Source: Sunxiuqinia sp963677175 (GTDB lineage Bacteria > Bacteroidota > Bacteroidia > Bacteroidales > Prolixibacteraceae). Taken from it: DNA of 64,000 bases. The DNA lies in contig CAXXES010000003.1 of the NCBI GenBank assembly GCA_963677175.2, positions 248,001-312,000 on the forward strand, written 5' to 3'. Below the pieces are notes generated by a model. That model was not told where the DNA came from. It worked only from the letters and a program-made list of their open reading frames with translations, and ran no database searches. How positions within the stretch are numbered: position 1 is the first letter of the stretch; the number at the start of each line of letters is the position of its first letter. Below are positions 54,061 through 61,700 of this stretch, piece after piece. The translations under genes were made by a program, and so were the position numbers.

Positions 54061-56346
54061 ATGAAAAACAGACATCTTTATATTATTACTTTAATCCTTT
54101 TGTTTCCCTTAGCAATATTTGGGCAGACAGTAAAACAATTCAATGGCATTTTTGAGATTATCTCTTTTAAATCGGTAGAGGATAAATTTGAAATCGTTGG
54201 AAATTTCTCAGATTTAAATAGCGATTTTTTGGCTAGTGGAGTAATGACAAAAGATCAAATTGTTGATGCTGATGGGAATGCCTATGAAATTGCTACAATT
54301 TTATCGCTAAGTGGTGGCAGAATTAGCGCTCTTTGTTCCTCTCTGAATGGAGGTGGCATATACCCGACCGGAGGAAAAGGAATCATATTCCGTCCCACAG
54401 ATAAGGGGTACCCTTTGATTACAAATGATACTCCATCAAACGTTTTAAGTACTGTTATAAATACATCTACTATTTCCATAAATTCAGATCTTCCTTCTTT
54501 TCAATCTGGTGAAACTTTGCCATTAGTAGATTTCGTTATAGGAGATGTCGTTAGTTTTAATAGTCAATTATATCAATTAAGCAGGGCCGGTTGGGGTTTA
54601 TTTGCAGGTTCGATCTCTAATAGTTCAGCCCCAAATATTAGTTATGTCCCATTGCAGCCCCATGGCAGTGTTGCTTACCTTTCAAGGCTCAGCACATACT
54701 ATGTTTCTGACGGGACATCATGGAATCCTATCTCTTCAGTATCTGAATTGCCTTCAATTCCAAAATTTGGAGATATTTTCTATGAAACAACTGATAATAA
54801 ATTATTTATGATGTCGTCAGAAGGCTCTAATGGAAGTGACGCCCAATGGATAGATATTAGTGGAGGAGGAATTCCAGAAGGAGAAAATTTTCCGGATTCA
54901 CCAACCCCAGGTGATCTTTTTTTCAATACAGATAATAATACCCTGTATTTATACAATGCTAATTTTGAATGGGTTGAGGTCTCATCCAATGGATCAACCC
55001 CTGCAGATATTATGAATCCGGATACTTCTTCAGCTTCGTTAAAGGAGGGCATGCTATTTTATAATACATCGACACATCAATTATATGTTTATAATGGAAC
55101 TGACTGGTTGCCGGTGGGCAATGAGCTGGGTGACGGACAGATTTTTGTTGGGGATGCAAGCAATGTTGCTACAGCGGTTTCCTTATCAGGTGATGCGACT
55201 GTTTCGAATACTGGGAGTTTGACAATTAAGGATTTAGCTGTCACCAATTCAAAGCTTGATAAAACCAATATTCCATTGAGTGGTTTTGGAACACCAACTG
55301 CCAATATCAGTTTAGGTAACGGAACTAAAAACTATAAAATAATCAATCTATTAATGCCTACTGATCCACAGGATGCTGCAACAAAGGGATATATTGACAA
55401 TTTATTTGCAAATCCATCGAATTCTCTTTCATTGTTAAAAGACAATTTTTTCATCGGTAATATTAATGGGAAGGCTGCTTCTGTTACAAAGAACTCTATT
55501 CCTCTCAGTGGTTTTGGAAATCCATTAGTTGATGTTTCAATGGGTGGGAAGTATTTAAAAAATTTACCAGACATATCTCAAACTACCACAGGGCTGGATG
55601 ACGTGGCAGTAAATAAGAGATATGTGGACAGTCATGTGATATATCCGATAAATATAGGATTGGACCGGGCAATGATATTACAGGGGAATCAGTTCAGTCA
55701 AGCTGCTGCCGTTGAGAAATATGAAGTGCCGTTTAGTGATTTTGGAGCAGCGATAACTGACGTCTCTCTTGGAAATTTTAAGCTTACCAATTTGGCTTCT
55801 CCTACAGTTGACACAGATGCTGCCAATAAAAAATACATCGATGATTTAATGGCCAGTCCTGCAACAAGTCTTGCCTTGCCTTCTAGCAATCTTTTTATGG
55901 GTAATGCTTCAGGAAAGGCCGAAGCAGTCATGCCAAACACCATTCCTGTCAGTAAATTTGGACCCGCTACTGCCGATCTTATTGTGGGAAACGGAACAAC
56001 CAATTTTAAAATCACCAATGTGGCTGATCCTGTGGCAGCACAAGATGCTGCCACTAAAAATTATGTAGACGGACAGAAAAGCATTATTTATGCCGAAACA
56101 TTCCCATCTAATCCAAAGCCTGGCGAGATATTTTATTCAACACTTGTAAACCATCTGTACCTTTACGATGGCACTCGTTGGGGATTGATTGATGCATATC
56201 TCACTGAAGGTAGCATGTGGGTAGGGAACTCATATAATCAGTCAATGCCTACAAGTAAGGGTGGTATCCCAATCAGCGGATTTGGTGCAGCGGAAGCGGA
56301 TGTCGATTTGGCAATCAACGGATTATTGGTTTGCATGACCCGGTGA
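54061..56346 (+). CDS. Tail-fibre-like surface protein, N-terminal part (frameshifted at its end)
   Basis: A signal peptide (NRHLYIITLILLFPLAIFGQ) starts a 761-residue frame that begins seven bases after the previous stop. The first 330 residues are less repetitive and include LPSIPKFGDIFYETTDNKLF and FNTDNNTLYLYNANFEWVEV modules. Then come repeats such as IPLSGFGTPTANISLGNGTK and DPQDAATKGYIDN. The frame ends prematurely at LAINGLLVCMTR. The next gene continues the same module in another frame: adding one G to the GG at 56310-56311 gives DLGNQRIIGLHDPVMAQDAV without a gap. The intended protein is about 1525 residues, ending at 58637 with an S74 domain. Confidence 0.8.
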   Translation: MKNRHLYIITLILLFPLAIFGQTVKQFNGIFEIISFKSVEDKFEIVGNFSDLNSDFLASGVMTKDQIVDADGNAYEIATILSLSGGRISALCSSLNGGGIYPTGGKGIIFRPTDKGYPLITNDTPSNVLSTVINTSTISINSDLPSFQSGETLPLVDFVIGDVVSFNSQLYQLSRAGWGLFAGSISNSSAPNISYVPLQPHGSVAYLSRLSTYYVSDGTSWNPISSVSELPSIPKFGDIFYETTDNKLFMMSSEGSNGSDAQWIDISGGGIPEGENFPDSPTPGDLFFNTDNNTLYLYNANFEWVEVSSNGSTPADIMNPDTSSASLKEGMLFYNTSTHQLYVYNGTDWLPVGNELGDGQIFVGDASNVATAVSLSGDATVSNTGSLTIKDLAVTNSKLDKTNIPLSGFGTPTANISLGNGTKNYKIINLLMPTDPQDAATKGYIDNLFANPSNSLSLLKDNFFIGNINGKAASVTKNSIPLSGFGNPLVDVSMGGKYLKNLPDISQTTTGLDDVAVNKRYVDSHVIYPINIGLDRAMILQGNQFSQAAAVEKYEVPFSDFGAAITDVSLGNFKLTNLASPTVDTDAANKKYIDDLMASPATSLALPSSNLFMGNASGKAEAVMPNTIPVSKFGPATADLIVGNGTTNFKITNVADPVAAQDAATKNYVDGQKSIIYAETFPSNPKPGEIFYSTLVNHLYLYDGTRWGLIDAYLTEGSMWVGNSYNQSMPTSKGGIPISGFGAAEADVDLAINGLLVCMTR

Positions 56347-58637
56347 TGGCACAAGATGCAGTGACAAAAAAATATGTGGATGATTTAACGGCGTCTTCAG
56401 GTTCTCCGGCGTTAGCCGATGGAAAGATTTTTGTGGGCGATGTTGCCGGAGATGCGGCTCAGGTATCACTTTCAGGAGATGCAACCATTGATAATACTGG
56501 GAAGATGACCATTGCAGACCAGGCCATCACTGAAGCGAAACTCGATAAAGTAAACATTCCATTAAGCGGGTTCGGCGTGCCCACTGCCGATCTTTCGTTG
56601 GGTTCTTTCAAGATCACGAATCTATCGGATCCAACGGCTGATCATGATGCGTCGACCAAAAAATATGTGGATGATTTAGTGGATGGCGTTACTTCTGTAT
56701 TTCTGCTTCCCAAGGGAAACATGTTAGTTGGAGATGACTCGGGCAATGCAGCTTCAACGGCCAAGAGTGCCATCACATTAAGTGGATTCAAAGAAGCGGA
56801 AGCCAATATTTCAATGGGCAGCGGATCTAATAATTACAAGATCATCAACCTGGCCGACCCAACCGGGGACCAGGATGCGACCACCAAAAAATATGTGGAC
56901 AGCAAAACCGCTGGTTTAACAACTGGGACCACCCCTCCAAGTTCGCCAAACGCGGGAAGTACCTATTACAACACCACCGAAAAGGTTTTTTATGTCTATG
57001 ATGGTACCCAATGGGTGCCTGTTGATAATAAACTGGCAACCGGTCAATTGTATGTAGGAGATGCGAGCAACAAGGCAAGTTCTACAGCTCAAAGCGCTTT
57101 GTCCTTAAGCGGGTTCGGCGTGCCCACTGCCGATCTTTCGTTGGGTTCTTTCAAGATCACGAATTTATCGGATCCAACGGCTGATCAAGATGCAGTGACA
57201 AAAAAATATGTCGATGATTTAACCGCATCTTCCGGTACATCCGCACTTGCCGATGGAAAAATATTTGTGGGAAATATCTCCAGCGAAGCCACTCCGGTCT
57301 CCCTTTCAGGAGATGCAACCATTGACAATACTGGGAAGATGACCATTGCAGACCAGGCCATCACTGAAGCGAAACTCGATAAAGCAAACATTCCGTTAAG
57401 CGGGTTCGGAGTACCCGCCGCCGATATCTCAGTAGGTTCATTTAAAATCACGGATTTATTGGATCCAACAGCTGATCAGGATGCGACCACCAAAAAATAT
57501 GTGGACAGCAAAACCGCTGGTTTAACAACCGGTACAACCCCTCCAAGTTCGCCAAACGCGGGAAGTACCTATTACAACACCACCGAAAAGGTTTTTTATG
57601 TCTATGATGGTACCCAATGGGTGCCTGTTGATAATAAACTGGCAACCGGTCAATTGTATGTAGGAGATGCGAGCAACAAGGCAAGTTCTACAGCTCAAAG
57701 CGCTTTGTCCTTAAGCGGATTCGGCGTGCCGACTGCCGATCTTTCGTTGGGCTCTTTTAAGATCACGAATTTATCGGATCCAACGGCTGATCAGGATGCT
57801 GCGACAAAAAAATATGTCGATGATTTAACCGCATCCTCCGGTACATCCGCACTTGCCGATGGAAAAATATTTGTGGGAAATATCTCCAGCGAAGCCACTC
57901 CGGTCTCCCTTTCAGGAGATGCAACCATTGACAATACTGGGAAGATGACCATTGCAGACCAGGCCATCACTGAAGCGAAACTCGACAAAGTAAACATTCC
58001 GTTAAGCGGGTTCGGAGTACCCGCCGCCGATATCTCAGTAGGTTCATTTAAAATCACGGATTTATTGGATCCAACGGCTGATCAGGATGCGTCGACCAAA
58101 AAATATGTGGATAACACTATCGCTGCATCAAAAGATAACCTGGGAAATCATACGGCGACACAAAACCTGATGGTGGGAAGTTTCGCCATCAGTAATGACG
58201 GTGATCCTGATGATGGTCTGGCTTTTGACAGCGATGGAAATGCAACATTTGGTCAGGACGTAACGGTGAACGGAAACCTTTACACTCCGTCAGATAAAAA
58301 CTTGAAAACGAAGATTGAAACTTTAACCGGTGTGATCGAAAAGATCGATCAAATGCGGGGAGTTCAGTTTGAATATAAAGATCAGAAAAAGTATGCCTCA
58401 GGTATTAAAGTCGGTGTGATTGCGCAGGAACTTCAGCAAATCTATCCGTCGATGGTGATTAAAGGCGAAGATGGCTACCTGAAAGTTGACTATACTCAAT
58501 TGACTGCTGTACTGATTCAAGCCGTAAAAGAACAGCAGCAACAAATAGAAAATCAACAACAGGAAATTGAAATCCTGAAAAACAGGATGAACGATCTGCA
58601 GAAACAGATGGATAAGATTATCTCAAAAATAAAATGA
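56331..58637 (+). CDS. Tail-fibre-like surface protein, C-terminal part with S74 chaperone domain
   Basis: This 768-residue frame continues the preceding one after a one-base shift; its TTG start at 56331 is only nominal. It holds repeated modules (DAVTKKYVDDLTASSG, LADGKIFVGDVAGDAAQVSL, SGFGVPTADLSLGSFKITNL). The C-terminus is an S74-type intramolecular chaperone domain: SDKNLKTKIETLTGVIEKID, GVQFEYKDQKKYASGIKVGV, IAQELQQIYPSMVIKG, YLKVDYTQLTAVLIQAV. A coiled coil closes it (QQQQIENQQQEIEILKNRMN). In phage tail fibres and some bacterial surface proteins S74 trimerises the fibre and is then cleaved off. If the frameshift is real, this half has no signal peptide and would be lost. Confidence 0.85.
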   Translation: MHDPVMAQDAVTKKYVDDLTASSGSPALADGKIFVGDVAGDAAQVSLSGDATIDNTGKMTIADQAITEAKLDKVNIPLSGFGVPTADLSLGSFKITNLSDPTADHDASTKKYVDDLVDGVTSVFLLPKGNMLVGDDSGNAASTAKSAITLSGFKEAEANISMGSGSNNYKIINLADPTGDQDATTKKYVDSKTAGLTTGTTPPSSPNAGSTYYNTTEKVFYVYDGTQWVPVDNKLATGQLYVGDASNKASSTAQSALSLSGFGVPTADLSLGSFKITNLSDPTADQDAVTKKYVDDLTASSGTSALADGKIFVGNISSEATPVSLSGDATIDNTGKMTIADQAITEAKLDKANIPLSGFGVPAADISVGSFKITDLLDPTADQDATTKKYVDSKTAGLTTGTTPPSSPNAGSTYYNTTEKVFYVYDGTQWVPVDNKLATGQLYVGDASNKASSTAQSALSLSGFGVPTADLSLGSFKITNLSDPTADQDAATKKYVDDLTASSGTSALADGKIFVGNISSEATPVSLSGDATIDNTGKMTIADQAITEAKLDKVNIPLSGFGVPAADISVGSFKITDLLDPTADQDASTKKYVDNTIAASKDNLGNHTATQNLMVGSFAISNDGDPDDGLAFDSDGNATFGQDVTVNGNLYTPSDKNLKTKIETLTGVIEKIDQMRGVQFEYKDQKKYASGIKVGVIAQELQQIYPSMVIKGEDGYLKVDYTQLTAVLIQAVKEQQQQIENQQQEIEILKNRMNDLQKQMDKIISKIK
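56875..58086. repeat. Tandem 606-bp repeat in the S74 gene
   Basis: Two consecutive copies of a 606-base unit (about 56875-57480 and 57481-58086) are nearly identical; for example CCACCAAAAAATATGTGGAC occurs at 56881 and 57487, and TGCC before ACTGCCGATC at 57121 and 57727. Each unit encodes about 202 residues with the TTGTTPPSSPNAGSTYYNTT and ADGKIFVGNISSEATPVSLS modules. A related partial copy precedes them at about 56395-56650. Confidence 0.85.
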
Positions 58638-58740
58638 TCGGCGCCACTGGCTTACTGAAGTTGATTTCCTTCCGGATGAAGGATTAATGAATAATGGGAA
58701 CATGGAACAACATCGTGAAAACGAAACAAAGCACAATAGC

Positions 58741-61700
58741 ATGCACAGGAAAATAGAACTTTATCTTTCCTGTTTATGGCTTTTTGTTGCGATCACGCTT
58801 TTGTTGTCTCCTCAACTTTATGGTCAAAGCGATTATTTCAGGGTTGAAGCTGACATCCCCCACTTACCGGTCTATCAAAGTACTTCTGATATCATCAGCC
58901 CGGGGACCGGCATGCTTGTTTACAGCCGGACCGATCAAAAACCGATGGTTTATACGGGAAACTTCTGGGTCGATTTCTGTTCTACCTTGTATGAAGATGA
59001 CTCGGCGCAGGACTATTTTACGGTCATTAATGGAATCCCTTATCTCCCTGAAAAGGTTATTTTGCCCTCTTCTCCGTCTTCGGGTGCATTTCTGTATTCC
59101 AGAAATGATCAATCGATCGTGGTTTCAGGAGGAAGCGGTTGGGTAAAAATGGCGAGCATGGGAGAAACTACTCTTTTGCCAAACGATCATTTTTCAACGG
59201 ACAATGTAATTCAAACCTGCTTTTTCCCGGTTTTATCAGCCGACCCTTCTTCTGCGGCAGAAGGAGATATGTACATCAGTATTCCCGAAAAATCGTTTCG
59301 TTACTGTAATGGTAGTGAGTGGTTGAATATTGCCTGCCAAGCTTCGGTAACCACGATCCCGGTGACCGACTTGATCGGGGGGACAGGAACCGGCGGCGGT
59401 ATGGTAACCAGCACCGGCGGGTCAGCAATCACGATTGTCGGTATTTGTTGGGGATTTGCAGCCAATCCTGATACAACGTTGAACACCCGCACCAGGCAAA
59501 AAATCACGTCGGGCGACGGACTGGGGCCTTTTACCAGTAGCCTTTCAGGATTATTACCCAATATGACCTATCACGTGCGGGCTTATGCCGTAAATGCGGA
59601 AGGAGTGTTTTACGGAGAAGACCTTATCTTCATCACCACGACAACGATTCCGACCATCATTACGTTGGAGGCAAGCAATTTGACCAGTATGACTGCGGAA
59701 AGTGGCGGGGATATCACGGCCGACGGCGGGGCACCGATCACCGCCCGCGGGATCATCTGGAGCATGAATGGTGATCCATTGAGTGATAGCGATGCCTTGA
59801 TTTCTAATGACGGCTCCGGAGTCGGAACGTTTCCAAGTACGTTGACCGGTCTTTTGGGAAATACAACTTATTATGTCCGCGCATATGCTGTTAACAGTAA
59901 AGGAACAGCTTATGGTAATCTGGTGCAGTTCACTACCCCACCGCCGATTCCACCGGAACTGAATGCTTTAGTCACGATCAGCGATATCACCGGCGAATCG
60001 GCACTGGTCGACGCCAACATCATCAACAATGGAGGTGCTCCGATAACCGAGCGAGGCGTTGCGTGGAGCGCCGATGGGATTATTTTTCAACATTTTCCTT
60101 CTTCGGATGACACTGGTTCTGAAACTGGCAATTTTCAAACTTTGCTGGACGGATTGTCTCCCGGAACCACCTATTACATAAAAGCCTATGCGACCAACAT
60201 TGCCGGAACCGGTTACAGCAGCACAACCAGCTTTGTGACCGCAGCTCCGGCAGTTATCACCACTGTTCCGCCTTCGAACATAGCCGGTTTTTCTGCTTTG
60301 AGCGGAGGAATTATTACCAGTGTCGGAAATTCCGATATGACTGCCCGCGGAATTTGCTGGAGTACAGAAAAAGATCCGACGACTGATTTGGCTACAAAAA
60401 CCAGCGAAAGTATTACCGGCGATGGTTCAGGAACTTTTGCCAGTTCGATGAGCAATCTGCTGCCCGGAACAAAATACTATGTACGGGCTTATGCCGTCAA
60501 CGCTGCCGGAACTGCCTACGGAAATCTGGATAGCCTGATGACGCTCGATTATCCGCTAGTTACCACGCTTGCTCCTGCTTCTTTTATGAGTAGTACTGCT
60601 ATCGGCGGGGGTGCTGTTTTGAGCGACGGCGGCTCGGTGATCACCGTTCGCGGTGTTTGCTGGAGCACATCTCCAAATCCCACCATTTCGTCTTATCATA
60701 CGAGCGACGGAACAGGACTGGGTTCCTTTAGCAGTACCCTGACAGGACTTGCTGAAAACGTCACTTACTATGTCAGAGCCTACGCCCGTAACAGCGTTGG
60801 AGTGGCTTATGGTGAAAGTAAAACTTTCATTATTATTCCTGAAGCTCCGGAAATTATCACGCTGGAAGCAAGCAGTGTTACGAGCATGCAGGCCGAAAGT
60901 GGCGGCGACATTACCAGTGATGGCGGAAGCCCCATCACTGGCCGCGGAATCATTTGGAGCGTGAACGGCGACCCGTTGGAAGATCCTTCACATATCATGA
61001 CGGATGATGGTTCGGGGGTTGGCCTTTTCCCTAGTACGCTGGTCAACCTTTTGGGAAACACCACCTATTACGTGCGGGCCTATGCTGTCAATAACGCAGG
61101 AACATCCTACGGAAACCTTATTCAGCTCACCACACCAGATCCGATTCTACCTGAATTAAGTTCGGCTACCATTATGATTTATAATATTACCGATGTTTCG
61201 GCTGTCGGTAAAATGGAGGTCTTGAATAATGGGGGTGCTCCCGTGACAGCACGTGGTATTTGCATCAGCACTGACCGCGTGACTTATCAATACTATCCGT
61301 CGGAAACACTGAATCCAACGGATATTGGGGTATTCATCAGCCAGCTGACCGGACTGGCGCCGGGAACATTGTACTATGCCAAAGGATATGCCGTGAATAG
61401 CGCTGGAACAGCCTACAGTAGTGAAACCAGCTTTGTTACCGCATCGCCCGTACAAATTGTAACAATTGCGCCAACCAATGTTACCGGCATCAGTGCTTTA
61501 AGCGGCGGGATCATTTCTAGCGCCGGAAATTCAGACATTACTGCCCGCGGGATCTGCTGGGGTACCGAGAAAGATCCGACAACGGATTTACCTACAAAAA
61601 CCAATGTGGCTTTCGCGGGCGATGGAACAGGAACCTATTCCAGTTCAATCACCGACCTGACTCCCGGGACAAAATATTATGTGCGCGCCTATGCCATCAA

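Noticed and set aside
46230..58637. Prophage tail module, because of tail-fibre-like repeats and an S74 domain
   Set aside because: No capsid, terminase, tail tube, baseplate or lysis genes are seen, and the large proteins carry signal peptides and sit beside a PorP/SprF gene.
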